Source: Chlamydomonas reinhardtii (lineage: Eukaryota > Chlorophyta > Chlorophyceae > Chlamydomonadales > Chlamydomonadaceae). From it: 64,000 bases of DNA. The stretch lies in assembly GCF_000002595.2 (NCBI RefSeq), contig NC_057015.1, forward strand, positions 4,061,955 to 4,125,954, given 5' to 3'. Of this stretch, positions 25,224 to 38,391 are shown one piece after another (the stretch's first letter is position 1; each line of letters starts with the position of its first letter). Under the pieces are notes generated by a model. It was not told the DNA's origin. It saw nothing but the letters and a program-made list of their open reading frames with translations, and searched no databases. The position numbers and the translations under genes are program-made.

Positions 25224-26539
25224 TGGCAGATGAGCACGACTGCACAAGGCACGAGGAGCAGGAGCAAGGAGCAGCTTACCGCTGTCGTCCCGGCGGTTGA
25301 ACCATGAGAGAGATCCGTCTGTGAAGGCACTTCAGCATCAGCTGGTGGATGCAGTGGTGCGAGCAGTCGCCGGTTGCTGTTGTTGTTTTGTTAATCAGTC
25401 TAGATCAGCGCCAAGAGATGTTTGTTGGTTGGGGTGTGGTACCAGGCCAGGCAAACCTTTCTTGCTTACTGTATTTTTACTGGCACTTTTTACGCGCGTC
25501 AAGGTGGCTGGGTTGATAACGACCCGGGATCAGCCCTTTTCCTGCCATAAGGCAGCCACCTCCTTGTTACTGGCACATGTACTTGTAGTGTTTGATGACG
25601 TGCCATTGTTGGGGCACCCTGACGGTTGGGACGGTGCTCCATTAGGTGGATGGGAGCAAGATGGTGTTTGGGTGGCCTCCCTGGGGGCGATGGGACAATG
25701 GGCAGGTGGGCCCCCGGGCGACATGAGTACTGGTCGCGTTGCGCTTACCTCCTCACATCTGACTTTGAATACATGGAGCAGGGGCTGCCATTTGCGGGTA
25801 CAACCACGAGCAATGCGATTGGGTGATGCGGTACGGCGTGAAGTCCCGAAATGTACAGTACCGTTGTGTCGGCACAGCGTGTACTCGATGTTGGTTATTA
25901 AGCGCCTACTCCCTTCTACGACGTCGGGCGGTTTTGCGATGCAACTCTAACATTCGCTGAGCAGGTTACGTGTACCATACACGATAGTAGGTATGAAGGG
26001 CGTCGAGCGGGGGCCGAGGGCAGAGGCGTTGGAAGGCAACCGTGGTAGCTGTGGCGTTCACCGCACCTGAAGTGAACGGGCGGGGGGATTCAGCGATGCC
26101 CAGGTTGACACGCGTCTCAACGGGCAGAACCTGGCGCAATTGTGAAGCAAGGCTGCACCGCAACGACCTTCCGAGTTTCCGTTTCTCAACTTTCGATTAA
26201 GCTCCACCTGCGGCGAGGCAGGTCTGGTCATGCCTGTCACGGTTTCAATACGCGCGCTGCGAAACCTTGGTCAATGAAGGATGTATGATGATTTGGAAGG
26301 TGGATAACTGATTGACCGGGGGGACGATGGTGGGGAAGGCACGGGCACCGTTGGGGATCCAGTTCAAGGCACGGGCACCATTCGGCCCCGTGGCTTACGG
26401 GACCTGTTATTTTCAACCGACACAAATTACCACACGTCATACAGCCGCATGACTACTGCGCCTTGCCAATAAAGAGCAACAAATTTGGTCTAAAAATGCG
26501 GTACTAGTTTGCGCTTTGTATCCTCCCGCTGTGCCGGAT
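25224..26539. other. 1.3-kb interval between the two MARCH genes
   Basis: No exon is supported. It should contain the 3' UTR of the first MARCH gene and the promoter of the second. A near-repeat of 'CACGGGCACC(G/A)TT' occurs at about 26340 and 26370. No microsatellite or transposon end was recognised. Confidence 0.45.
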
Positions 26540-28274
26540 ATGTCTTCGAAAGAAATATCCGAAGGGACTCACAAAGAAGTGTCGCCCCTACTGACCTCGT
26601 CAGCAGAACCGGAAGCTGGGCCCAACATGGTAGCGGGCTCTCCGGGCCAGGACGACGATGCACCACAGGCGAACACATGCCGCATCTGTATGGAGTCCCA
26701 AAGCGCCGCGGAGGACCCGCTCATCAGTCCCTGCCTGTGCAAGGGCTCGACGCGGGTGAGCACTGAGGCAGCTGTGCACCCCGCCCGCGACCCCACCCCG
26801 GCCTCCACTCCAGCACACCACCATATCCTGCTTTCGTCCGGCGTGATGTTCGCGGTCTCTGCACGCCTCGGCCCATTTGGGGCTTCTGATGACCCCTGAG
26901 CCAACTGCACGTCTGCACTGTAACACGCATCCCTGCCCGCAGTACATCCACCGCGCCTGCCTGGCCAAATGGCGCGCTATGAAGGCGGGCACACAGGCGC
27001 ACTACCGCTGTGAGATCTGCCACTTCGAGTACCAGTTCAGGCGGCTGTGGTGGGCGCAGCTGCTGGGGGCCAAGGCGACGGCTGTGGTGTTGTTCCTGCT
27101 GCTGCTGGGCGCCTCGTCCTGGGTACTGGGCTACATCCCAATCGTGAGTGCAGCGCCCGAATGAAGCCAATGGAAGACTCATCACCTGCGCACGAATCTT
27201 GGCATTACCCCATTGGCTGGCTTGTGTTCATGTGGTTCTCCTGAGCTGCCAGGCTGTACAGCCGCCATCCAGCCTCTCCCATCACATCCACGCGCATGCA
27301 TCCACCCCCACTGCACGCAGCTGTCGTCGCTGCTGCCCCTCGGGACGGCGCACCTGAGCAGCGGCGCACGGGTCACCATTCACATGCTGGATGGGCTTGT
27401 GATAGTGGGGCTCTTCGGCTTCGTGGCGTTCATAGTCATGGCCTGCGGCGGCGACACCCGCGCCGGCCCCTCCGCGCCCCTCTACTGCGACCCGGGTTGC
27501 ATCAACTGCGGGAGCTGCCATTGGTGAGTGCCAAGAGAGCGGGGCGCAGCTTGATTCGAAGGGGCAGAGCGAGGCGGGGTGACATAGATGCTGGCGTGGC
27601 AGAGCGCCGCGGGCGGCTGGGTCAGCGGGGGAGCTACGGTGGAGTGCGATGGGGCATGCGCGGTGCTGGGATGTGGGCACGCGCTGCCGCCCAGTTGGTG
27701 CCAAGCTTGCCTGCACAGGGGTCTGGGGGAGCGTGCAGGCGGGTGTAGCATTGCACGCGGCTATGGCCGGTGCTTCTTGTGACCCTGTGGCCCTGACCCC
27801 CCCGGGAGCCAGGAGCTGGTCGACATCGTCGGTAACGCTTCATGTTCCGCAAGATGGTCTACCGTCTACCACTTCCTTAACTAATCATGAATGTAACCCC
27901 CCCTCCCTGTGCTTGCCCGTGTGCCATGCAGTTCGGGCGGCGGCAGCGACGATTGCGGGGCTATCATAGCAGTGATGCTCCTAGCCATGGCAGCAGTGGG
28001 CCTGGCGTTTGCGGTGGCGACGTTGTTCGGGGCTTTCTTCTCGTTTGTTCGCAGCAACCTAAAGCACGTAGAAGAAATGGTGGAGAATGTCGGTGAGCGG
28101 CCCAAAAGCATCTGGCGCCGCTTTCCACGGGCGCGAGGAAGTGGCGGTCATGGAGGCGGGGGCGGAGGCGGCGGAGGAGGTGGGGGAGGCGGGGGAGGCG
28201 GTGGTGGAGGCGCCGGGCCGAGTGGCACAGATGTGCCCTACACCAAGGCCCCCAACAAGGAGGACATGGTGTGA
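26540..28274 (+). CDS. RING-CH (MARCH-type) membrane E3 ubiquitin ligase, paralogue 2
   Basis: Exons 26540-26755, 26943-27143, 27321-27523 and 27932-28274, about 320 residues. RING-CH: CRICMESQ, CLCKGS, IHRACLAKW, CEICHFEYQF, so all zinc ligands are kept. The finger and the following YIHR...FEYQFRR exon are nearly identical to the upstream paralogue (both exon 2s are 201 nt), while the N terminus and the luminal loop differ. Hydrophobic segments: VVLFLLLLGASSWVLG, GLVIVGLFGFVAFIVMA, and IIAVMLLAMAAVGLAFAVATLFGAFF. The loop before the last segment is cysteine-rich (CDPGCINCGSCHC). The tail has a long Gly run (about 28142-28212) and ends YTKAPNKEDMV, parallel to the paralogue's YTKAPTADSMV. It is a tandem duplicate that has since diverged. 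Confidence 0.9.
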
Positions 28275-29251
28275 GGCCGCGCTGGCGCCTGGGTGGTAGT
28301 GGCCGTGGTAGCGGTGATGTGTATGTGTACAGTACTCGGGTGTGGAGTGTTGGGGAGCATTTGGAGGAGGCAGGATGTCAGGCGGTGTGGTACAGGTAGA
28401 TGCAGCAGTGGCTCCCTGAGCTCGTTAGGCTGGACGGGATGCAGTGCCCTGGCAGGGCGGCCGAAGTGCAGCCGGTGGTAGTTTGCATTGCGTCCGGTAT
28501 CCCTGGCACTCTCGGCAGCGCTATCCGTTGCGCCCAGGCTCGCTGTTTGTGAGAACAGAGGCCTTGATGCTGTATGATGGGGTGTTGGCGGGCATGAGGC
28601 GAGGCTTCCGCTATCTGTGCGCAATTGCGTGTGTAGGGGGCACGGGAGGGTTATTCCAACCCAAGTGGACCGAGACCCGGAATCGACTAGTCTGCCCACG
28701 GAGCAGAGAGGTTGCCTACAGGCGAGCGCAGCCTTCGTAAGCCCCATGTCATCCCGCATTGGGCTCGGCGGCTGGCCCTTCTTGAGCTCTTGTAACGTCG
28801 CAATCATGTTCTCAGAGTTTCGTCGTCGTTATACAGTTGCTTGATTGGCCTTTGCGTTTGCCATCATGTCAAACCTGTGCCAACCTGACAGCCTCTCTCG
28901 ACTCTCTTGGGGCTGCCCTCTCCCTGCGCTTCTGTGTGCATACTTCCTGTGCTGCTGTGCACCACCTAATGCCCGTGCGCCGCACTCAAAATCGGGCCCG
29001 TACTATCAACAAGAAGAGCATCGCATCACAGTGAATGCAGCTCGCACCGTACGGCGTAGTCTCTCCGTCAGCACCACCAAAACAGCCGTGAACTCTCCTG
29101 CACCCCTCAACATACGGTAACGTTACGTTAACTTGTACTCAGCTTGCCTCAGTCCTTCTTCATGCTATCCCGCAGCGCAACCCGCTGTTTCGGTTGCAGC
29201 GAAGTTGCGGACACACCAATCTCCATACCCCCTCAACGTAACGAACACACG

Positions 29252-29306
<55 letters not shown>

Positions 29307-29323
29307 TGCTGCAAGCCCAGCGC
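28275..29323. other. convergent intergenic region between MARCH 2 and SECA1, with AC microsatellite
   Basis: Both flanking genes end here (MARCH 2 on plus, SECA1 on minus), so this should be two 3' UTRs. It contains the (AC)n tract at 29255-29305, immediately beyond the SECA1 stop codon. No gene is supported. Confidence 0.55.
29255..29305. repeat. (AC)n microsatellite in the SECA1 3' UTR
   Basis: About 50 bp of AC dinucleotides end ~20 bp from the SECA1 stop. In the mRNA it would read as a GU repeat very early in the 3' UTR. Confidence 0.93.
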
Positions 29324-31494
29324 TTATGCGCGGGCCTTGGCCTTCTGCTTGCCGCCACTCTTGGCGGTCTCCGCCTCCTTGGCTGTCCCGTTGCTGCTGC
29401 CATTGGCGCTGCCGTTGGCTGCCGCGGCCGCTGCCGCCTGCTGCTGCACCTCCTCCACCGGCACAATCCGCTGCGGCTGGAACATGTAGACGTTGTAGAT
29501 CACGTTGCTGCAAGGGGCGGGGCCGGCAAGGGAAGAGGCTGAGACTACGGATTTCAAAGGACGTGGACACAAGCATTGCTAACAACATTACGGTTGCGAC
29601 CAGCAAGCTCCGCTCACTGCAGCAGAACCCGCCAACGCCCTCATCTGACACCCCCAGCCCCTCCCTCTCCCGCTCTCTCACCGGCGGATCTGCGCCGTCA
29701 TGTCCACAAACAGGTTGTAGCCCTCCAGCTTGAACTCGGTCAGCGGATCCTTGCTGGCGTAGCCGCGCAGTCCCACCGCCTGCTGCAGGAACTTGATGGC
29801 CTGTGGGCGCGGCGGCAGTGATGGGCGGGGAGTATGAGCTAGAGGTCCGAGTGTTTCTGCTTGCAGAGTGCGCACCGCGCCTCCGCGTTTGAGCGGACAA
29901 CGTATACGGTACACACGTTCTCCACATGCACAGCGCCAAAGCTTCCTTGTGCACAGCGCCGACGCCCCCTCCCCCTCCCCAACCCACACACGCACATGCA
30001 CACACGCGCACACACGCACCTGCAGGTGCTCCTTCCAAAGGCTGTCGGTCTGGCTGAGCACGAAGAACTTCTGCACCTCCGCCATCAGGCCCGGCTGCAC
30101 TGCGTCCACCATCTGCACCTTCTTCTCGTAGGCGTCCACGCACACGCGGTGCAGGTGCACGCGCAGGCCCTCGAAGCCGCTCTCGTTGGCCACCTTGAGC
30201 AGCTCGTCGCCAGTCAGACCCTGGGGGTGCGGGAGGGAGGGGTGGCGTGAACGTGAGGTTGGGTGTAGTCGGGGGCGAGGCTGGCAGGTCAAAGCTCAAC
30301 CGCACGTACATCACAGCTGCCGTACACGTGACGCGCCCATGTACTCGCTCGAACCCCCCGCCGCGTCCCTCTCCGCCCCCTGCGGCCCCCTCCTGTCCAC
30401 CCCTCCCCCTCACCTCCAGCAGGTAGCAGTACTGCACCATCTTGGCGGCCAGGCTGTCCAGCTTCCACTCGGCCGGCTCCGTGGACTTGTCCACGTTGGC
30501 CTGCAGTGAAGGTGAAGGTGCCGCAGGGGGAGGAGGGGCAGGAGGAGCAGGAGGAGGGGGGATGTTAAGTAGATGAGACCGGGGCAGGTGCAAGAGGCCA
30601 GCAGCACTGTGGACAAGTAGCGGGGCGTCGGGGCGCGCCCAGGCCGCACCTTGCAGAGCGCACCGTATTCATGTTACGTCGCAGTCGCAGCAGCACACCG
30701 CATCTCCCGCTGCGCCCCACCCCTCCCTCCTCACCTCCAGGATGTCGTCTGCGGTCTTCTCCGCGTACTCGCGCATCATCTGCGCCAGGTCGGGCGCCAG
30801 CAGCGCCTTGCGCCGCTCCGCGTAGATCTTGTCGCGCTGCGTGTTGACCACCTGGTCGTAGTCAAACAGGTTCCTGCGGGAAGGAGAGGATAGGGGAGAG
30901 GAGAGAGGGGCGGGCGGGTGAGTGCGCGAGCGAAGGGCGTGTAGGAAGGAGGTAGCGGGAGGCGCAAGGACCTGTGTACCTCGACCTTGACCACGCCCAG
31001 CCCAATCCTTTCGCATTCACCGCACAGCTGTAGCCACGACCTCCCAAAACACGCACATACACACACACACACCGCATCTCATCGCATTACAGCAGCGGCA
31101 GCCCCCACTCACTTGCGGATGTCGAAGAAGTAGGCCTCCACGCGCTTCTGCGCCGTGTCCAGCGCGTCGCTGAGCATGGAGCTCTCCATGGGCAGGTCCT
31201 CCACCTGGAAGGCCACCATGAGGCCCTTGATGCGGTCGCCGCCGAACACGCGGAACAGCGGGTCCTCCAGAGACAGGAAGAAGCGGGTGGAGCCGGGGTC
31301 GCCCTGCAGCCCGGGAGGAAGGTGGGGAGGGTGATGAGGGTGGCGACGCATGACACGTATCATGGATGACGAAACTCCTGGCTTCCTGCCCCTGCCGCGT
31401 CGGCCCTCCTACCCCTCCTCCGCCGTCTTCCCCCTCCCGCCCTTCCCACCCCAGCCTCCTGCGGCGCACCTGGCGACCGGAGCGGCCGCGCAGC

Positions 31495-31526
<32 letters not shown>

Positions 31527-34500
31527 CGTGCCGATGACGTGCAGGCCGCCCAGCCCCACCACCTCGGCCTTCTCCACCTCCGTCACCGCCTTGTACTCGG
31601 ACAGCATGGCGCCGAACGCCTCACGCAGCTGCGAGTGCGTTTTGAGGGAAGGGAGCGCATGGAGTTGGTGCCAGGGGCAGAGTACGGGGCGGCAGGGCGC
31701 ACACACTTGGGGTTTGGCACATGTACACATCCCGAAGCGGCTGCCACCATGGTTCCAGCCCCTGCCATCCCGCCCCCCAGCCCCCCTGCCTCACCTTGAG
31801 CAGCTCGGGGTCCTCGGTGTGTCCCTTCTCACACGCCACGGACAGCCGGTCCTCCGCCTCCAGCTCCGACAGCTGCCGCGTGCCCCACGCCGCCACAGCC
31901 GCAGTCACAGCGGACTTGGCCATGGACTGCACAGCACCAACGGAGGAAGATGCGTGTGGGGGAACACGGTAAGTGCGGAACAGGCAAGACCAGCTGGCAG
32001 GGTGTTCACGCCATCACGCCCTCTCGAGGAGCATGTCCGATGCATACATACACGGCGGGCCATCGTGCTGCGCCACGACATTAACAAAGCGACTGCAGCC
32101 GCTCATGTGGAAGCCTCCCAGTCCCCGCGGTAGCGACACAACGCAAGGGGGCACGCACCATGGTGTTAGCACTGAGCTCGCAGGGGAAAAGCGAGGGGTT
32201 GGCGGCCCAGTTGCGCACGCGCGCCTTGCCGTCCTTGCCCACGCGGAAGGGGTTGTTGTCGTCCTCCACGATGGTCACCACCTCGGGCATTAGCATCTCA
32301 CGCAGCTTCAGGCGGGCCTGCGTGTGGTTGGGAGGTGGGAAGTGAGGGGATCCGGAGGTGGTTTAGGGCGGGTGCGAGGTGCGTGGAGGTGCGCTACAGT
32401 GCGCGCTACCCGGCCAGAGCTGACGCATACACATGAACACATACGGTACAAATGAACACACATTATACACGCATGAGCAAATACACGCATGTAACCACCA
32501 ACGAAGCGCACCATGTAGTCGGCGTTACCGCCCAACAGGATATCGGTACCGCGACCGGCCATGTTCGTGGAGATGGTGACGGCGCCCTTGCGGCCGCTCT
32601 GCGCCACAATCTCGGACTCACGCTCCACGTTCTCGGGCTTGGCGTTCAGCACCTGCGCGTGGCGTATGCGCGCGTGCGTGTTCGGTGCGGGCACGTATGG
32701 AACGCGCATGACAATGTACACATGTTTAACCACCCGTTCCACGTTTCACATGTGTTCCCCGTGTGCTTCTGGCGTGTGCACGTGCGCGAATTCCATCCGA
32801 CTGGCTCTCCTGCCCCCTCCCTGCGCGACTGTTTCCTTACGGGATTGGTTCAACGTTAACCCCCTCCCTGCGCCCCAAAGGGCGCCCGCTCCTCGCGGCT
32901 CACGCACCTGATGGCGGATGCCCTCCTCCTGAAGCATGGCCGACAGGATCTCGCTCTTCTCCACACTGGTGGTTCCCACCTGCGGGCGAGGAGACGGCGT
33001 TGGATCACGCTCAGCACTTCACTCGGAGCCGAGCACGGCGACACCCACCTTGGGTTTCAAGCCGCTGGGTCTTCCCCCCCGCGCAGCCTTTCTTACCGCC
33101 CCACCCTGCGCCTTCCACTCCCTCTGTCTCCGCCCCTGCGTGTCCCTAGTGCGTGTGTAACCCCTCCCCCCCCCCCAAATGTGCTCACCAGCACGGGCCG
33201 GCCGGTCTTGTGCATGCGCTTCACCTCCGTGACCACCGCCTTCCACTTGTACTGCTCCAGGCGGAACACCACATCCGGGTTGTCCTGGCGGCTGATGGAG
33301 CGGTTGGTGGGCACCACGGCCACAGGCAGCTTGTAGATGGAGTCGAACTCAGACACCTCGGTGGCGGCGGTACCAGTCATACCTGCAGCGCGGCAGCGAC
33401 AGCAGGGCACGAGGCCGTGAAGAAGCGGGTAGGAGTCGTTTGTTTCCCCGTCTGCAGAAGGAGAAGGCTTTTCCGTCCTGCCTCGCGCAGCCTGTCCTAT
33501 GCCTCCTCCTTCGGCACATTTTGACGCCGCTCGTTTGCCGCGCCCCTGCATCAGTCCCAACCGTGTGCCCCCGCCCGCACGCACCCGCCAGCTTGGGGAA
33601 GCCGCGGAAGAAGGCCTGGTAGGACACGGAGGCCAGGGTGATGTTCTCGTTCTGGATCTCCAGCCCCTCCTTGGCCTCCACAGCCTGGTGCAGGCCGTCG
33701 CTCCAGCGGCGCCCGGGCATGGTGCGGCCAGTGAACTCGTCCACGATGATCACCTGCAGGGAGGTGGGGGCGGCGGCGGGGAGTGGGTGCTGTTTAGCGC
33801 TGATTGCGGTTGTTGACATCCACGCAGCATTGCTGGCTTGTTGCCTGGGCCACATTGCCCTCGCCTGAGCTCCCCAAAGATCCCGCGAGCCCGTCCTCCA
33901 CGTCCTGCCCCCCTGGCCCCCGCATCCGCCCTGGCCCACCTCTCCGGCCTTGACAATGTAGTTGACGTTCTTGATCTGCAGCTCCTTGGCCTTGAGCGCG
34001 TTGATGATGTAGGAGGCCCACTGGGTGCGCGGGTCGTACAGGTCAGTCACCTGCAAGGGGGATGGGGCATTCACGTGGAGAACAGAGTGAGCAAACATAA
34101 ACATGAAGTGCCGACGGTGGCAAGGAGGCAGGAAGGCGGTACGGGTGCGTCCCAGGCGTGGCGATACGGCAGCGGCCTGGGCCAGGCGGTACATAGTACA
34201 CCTCAACAAACCGCAAACAGGTCATCATTCCATCCTGTGCTGCACCCATTCGGCCATTCCCAAACACCTCCAAGCTTCTGCTTTTGCCAACTCCCGCTAC
34301 CCTCTTGCTGCTCTCTTCCCGCTGCCCTCTTCCCGCTGCCTCCTCCCTCCCACCCCTGCCCCCACCTGCAGCACGTCTTCCACCGCCTCGTATCCGTCCT
34401 CCGTCAGCAGCACCGACTTCTGCTTCTCGTCCACGGTGTAGTGCACGTCGCGGGACAAGGCGTCCGCGATCTTGTGCGCCTGTGGGGGCCGGCAGGTGCA

Positions 34501-37291
34501 GGTGTATTCACGTTCGCGCCCGAGCGCCATACGGTGTAGTGCATGGTATGCCGGTTGCATGTGGTGTTACGTGCAGGCTCGGTAAACGGGGGCCTGACCC
34601 AAGCCCCATCTTAACACCGCCATCGTGCTGGTCCTCCTGTCCTGTGCTCCAGGTGCCAGCTCCTGCTCCTGCTCTGGCTCCAGGCGCCTGCTCCGGCTCC
34701 GCCAGCTCCCGCTGCTGCTCCCGTCTCACTGCCCCCCCCACACACACGCGGCCCGGCTCTCCTCACCTTGACGTACTTGGTGGAGGGCTTGTCGCTCATG
34801 CCGCTGATGATGAGCGGCGTGCGCGCCTCGTCAATGAGGATGGAGTCCACCTCATCAATGACGCAGAAGTTGAAGGGCGTGGCCTCACGCAGCACCAGCT
34901 CGGCGGGGGCCTGACAAAGCGGAGGGCGGGGTGTCGACGAGGAGGGACGGATCAGCGATTGCGACGGTGCTGGCGGGCCGGGTCGGTCCCGGCCTCTGTC
35001 CGTGGCACAGCCGTGCGGAACAGGCGCTCGTGCCCGGGCCTACAGCGCAGTGGCTGGGCATTGCAGGCATGCTACTGTTCCCGCTACTAATCCATGTGTC
35101 TCATGCAAACACACCCCGGCTTCTGGGTGTAGTTGCAAGAGGCACCCTGCACCTGGCCAAACCGCCGCCTGGTGTGCAGGCTGCCGCTCATGCTGCTGTG
35201 ACGCCACTCCGTGGCTGCCGAGCGCTTTGCAGCTGCGCCTGCTCCGCTGCTTTGAGCGGCACATGTGCCCATCCCACAGCACGTAACGCAATGGCCTCCA
35301 GCACCCCTCCGCGGCCAGTTCCTCCAACCCTTTCGTCCTTCTGCGTCTGAAAGACCCCTGCCCGCAGCCTCGTTCCTCCACCAGCCCTCTCCACCAGCCC
35401 TCTGGTCCTCCCTCCTGCCCGCCTCCCGCGCAAGTGCGCAGCTCCTCATGCCACCCTAGTCCTCCCCAGTGTCTGTGCTGTGCTAGTCCCGCCCTCCCTC
35501 CTCCCTCCTCCCTCCTCCCTCCTCCCTCCTCCCTCCTCCCTCCTCCCTCCTCCCTCCTCCCTCCTCCCTCCTCCCTCACCGCCGCCAGGTTGTCGCGCAG
35601 GTAGTCAAAGCCCAGCTCGCTGTTGGTCACGTACGTCACGTCGCAGGCGTAGGCGGCGCGGCGCGCCTCGGGCTTCAGGTCAGCCTGCAGGGTTAAGAGG
35701 GTGGGGGCGGGGTTGGGGGAGGGCGTATGGGCATTGGATACATGGCTGCATGCTTGCACAGCTAGGTGGCTGAGCGTACTGAGAGAAGTAGGCGCGCCCT
35801 GCCCACCACCGAACGCTGATACCAGCACGATGTAGACACTAGCCCCATCCGACTCCAAACCAGTCCTCGCTTGCTTTGCCATCCCTCGTCACCCCGCCCC
35901 TCCCTTGTGGGTCCTGGACATCAACTCACCCAGGTATTGGTAGCAAGTACCCTCCCTCCTCTCTCCTACCGCCTCCAGCCCTCCCTTTGCTCCGCTCTTA
36001 TTTTGGAGTTGACATGAACTAACCCCCCCTCCCTCGCCCCTTTCTTGCCACCGGCGCACCTGGATTAGGCCCACGGACAGGCCCAGGAAGCGGTGCACCT
36101 GGCCCACCCACTCCGAGTCACGGCGTGCCAGGTAGTCGTTCACCGTCACCACGTGCACGCCGCGACCCGTCAGCGCGTTCAGGTAGGCGGGCAGCACCGC
36201 CACCAGCGTCTTGCCCTCGCCGGTGCGCATCTCCGCAATCTGGCCCTCGTGCAGGATCATGCCGCCAATGAGCTGCACGTCGAAGGGGCGCAGGCCCAGC
36301 ACGCGGCGGGAGCCCTCGCGCACCACCTGAGGGTTCGGGGGAGGAGGCCGTGTGGGTTTGGCGGTTGCATGGTGGGGGCCATTGGGAGCGGGTGACGAGG
36401 ATGCGGCTGGAATGCGGAGGAAGGATTGGGAAAGCGGCTTGGGAGTGGTGCAGAGTTGTGGCGCATACGTTTCGGTGCTGTGCCGGTTGCCACGGCCGGT
36501 CTGGCCATCTGGGTCGGTCCCACACAAGCTCCATAGGCAATGCGGGGCCACGAGCACAGCTTTGCACATGCCTGTGCCGCGTCTGCCAGGGGCCGTGTGG
36601 CGCCACCAACCGCTACGTCCCACGCTGGAATGCCATGACGCTTTCAACCCGCACCGTGTCACTGCTGCAATGAACAATACGCGTAGCTCTCAGGCCCCGG
36701 CTCACATAGAGTGGAAAACTATCAAACGCCGGAGGCTGCATGATCCTGGCGTGCCTGAGTTTCACCAAGCGGAGGTGCTGGCCTCCAGAGCCGGACGGAA
36801 CCCCGTGCGTGTCCTCCACGGGGTACGTGCCAACCGACATCCAAGCTCACGCCCACCGGCTCCACACCGGCTAGCTCCCTGCGCCTCACCGCGAATGCCT
36901 CCGGCAGAATGCTCTCCAGCGACTCGCCCTTCTTCACGCGCTCCTTGAACTCCGTGGTCTTAGCGCGCAGCTGGTCATCGGACAGAGCCTGCATGGCCGG
37001 CTCCAGAGCGTTCACCTGGTCCACACGCGACTGGTACTTATTACGAGTACCGGCCGAGGGATCGGTCTTAAAAAGCTTGTTGAAGAAAGCCTCTACGCGC
37101 ACAGCTCCGCGAGCGGAGCGGCGAGCCTTCAGACCGGGCGCAGTGCGGAGCCCCGCCGAGCGGCCCAAGAGCGCATCAGCAGCACCCGGCTGACCCAGAG
37201 AGCGAGGAAGCGCGGGCGCCTGAGGCACCGAGCGGCGCGAACCGGCAGCACGGCCGTGCGCCACAGACTGCCGACCACCGAGCAGCTGCAT
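29324..37291 (-). CDS. SECA1: Plastid preprotein translocase ATPase SecA (SECA1)
   Basis: Nineteen exons on the minus strand, in gene order: 37291-36890, 36326-36060, 35684-35580, 34910-34767, 34479-34366, 34050-33940, 33753-33585, 33382-33189, 32979-32908, 32652-32512, 32317-32159, 31926-31795, 31628-31470, 31303-31113, 30873-30735, 30500-30414, 30220-30020, 29800-29682, 29507-29324. The total is 3,090 nt, about 1,029 residues, the usual SECA1 length. SecA drives ATP-dependent import of proteins into the thylakoid through SecY/E. Seen: an Arg/Ala-rich transit peptide; [12 protein letters not shown]; Walker [37 protein letters not shown] (DEAD-like box); [49 protein letters not shown] and GRSGRQGDPGS; and [13 protein letters not shown]. 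No C-terminal zinc-binding tail; the end is Ala/Lys-rich. The gene is divergent from the coiled-coil gene copy at 37895. A truncated second copy lies at 52393-56181. Confidence 0.96.
35500..35578. repeat. (CCCTCCT)n minisatellite in a SECA1 intron
   Basis: About ten copies of a 7-bp pyrimidine unit (CCCTCCT) fill the end of intron 3 and form its polypyrimidine tract just before the exon 3 boundary on the plus strand. The pseudogene copy at 54375-54470 carries a related but differently interrupted array. Confidence 0.9.
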
Positions 37292-37894
37292 TCTTGAGCC
37301 TAGATTTGATAAGCAGTGGATCTAAAGCCCAAATACTACGGTAGCAAGGTCGATTTTCTGTTTAGAGCGCCGAACCGAGGTCGACTCTGACGCAAGCAGC
37401 AAAACGGTGGCCAGGCAGTGAACGCAACCACGTAAACACGATGCCTATTACGATGCCTATTTGGGTGACAAATCGACACAAGCTCACCAAGAATAGCTGG
37501 GTAGACACAAAACGAGATTGCTAGTTTTTTTTGCTGCCAATCACGCAGAGGCCCTCTACCGGCTGCTTCTTTGACATGTCTATTACGCCCATTGTGAAGC
37601 TTTATTATCTGCGACCTAAAACGTGGGACCGGTTGGCACTCGTTGCAGCTTTTCAACCCAACACCACCACTTGTCCCCACTTAAGGGTGTCTTCAATGGG
37701 TGGTGAGACATACACGAGCAGAAACTATATTATAACAGACCTGCGCGCATAGAAACAGAGACTTTTGTTCTCGAAGCGCGGCCATGTCCGGACTCGCGTG
37801 TTAAAAGCGCGTTGTCTCGGACCGCTGAGGCTAGGATAAGCGGCTTCTTGGACGCTGCGTTCCAGCGTGGCCCCCCGCGAAGAGCCCTCCGGCG
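37292..37894. promoter_or_regulatory. shared divergent promoter region, SECA1 / coiled-coil gene (left copy)
   Basis: About 600 bp separate two divergent ATGs, so both promoters and 5' UTRs must lie here. It is more AT-rich than the flanking exons, with a TTTTTTTT run near 37526 and CTATATTATAAC near 37729-37740. Compared with the right copy (56182-56772) it has a 12-bp tandem duplication near 37440-37455. No element can be assigned with confidence. Confidence 0.5.
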
Positions 37895-38391
37895 ATGGAC
37901 CAAAACAGTACACTCCGGAGCGCCTCGCCAGTGCCGCCCCTGAGTGCGGAGGCGAGCGGAGGACATGTTGTTCCTCTCCCAGCACTTCCGGGCGCAAATG
38001 GCAGCTCCAGTCCCCGGGGGAGCGCGCGCGCAGTCGACAGGTGCGGCTGGGGTCTGCGCGTGACTCGGCTAGGCGGACTCCGGCAGCTCAGCCGGCGGGA
38101 GTTTCCGGCTGTACCTGAGGGGGCTGGCTATATTCTACGGCACTACAGCCTTTGATCGGGGTAGTGCGTGTACGGGAGGCACTGAACAGCTTCGTGTGCG
38201 CGTGTTGAGGGGCTTTATTGCCCTGACCTCCCTCCATACACGCACACACCGCCCCTCCCTACTCCGCGCCGACGCAACCTGTCACAGGTCACAGGGCGTG
38301 AACCTGTCCGCCTCCACGGATGACATCCCCGGACCCGGGCCCGCGGCAGGCATGGGCATGGGCATGGGTGGCGCCGTCACAGGCAGTGGCG
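37895..38391 (+). pseudogene. 5' exons of the coiled-coil gene, broken left copy
   Basis: Exon 1 (37895-38040, MDQNSTLRSASPVPPLS...) and the start of exon 2 (SQGVNLSASTDDIPGPGP, from ~38291) are almost identical to the intact gene starting at 56773. The match stops abruptly after GGCAGTGGCG at about 38391, where unrelated LINE-like sequence begins. The promoter and start codon are kept, so a short fusion transcript could be made, but the normal protein cannot. It is a segmental-duplication copy, not a retrocopy, because the intron is present. Confidence 0.85.

Noticed and set aside
29600-36400. Plus-strand open frames through SECA1
   Set aside because: They cross SECA1 exons antisense and have no conserved content; the minus-strand model explains every conserved block.
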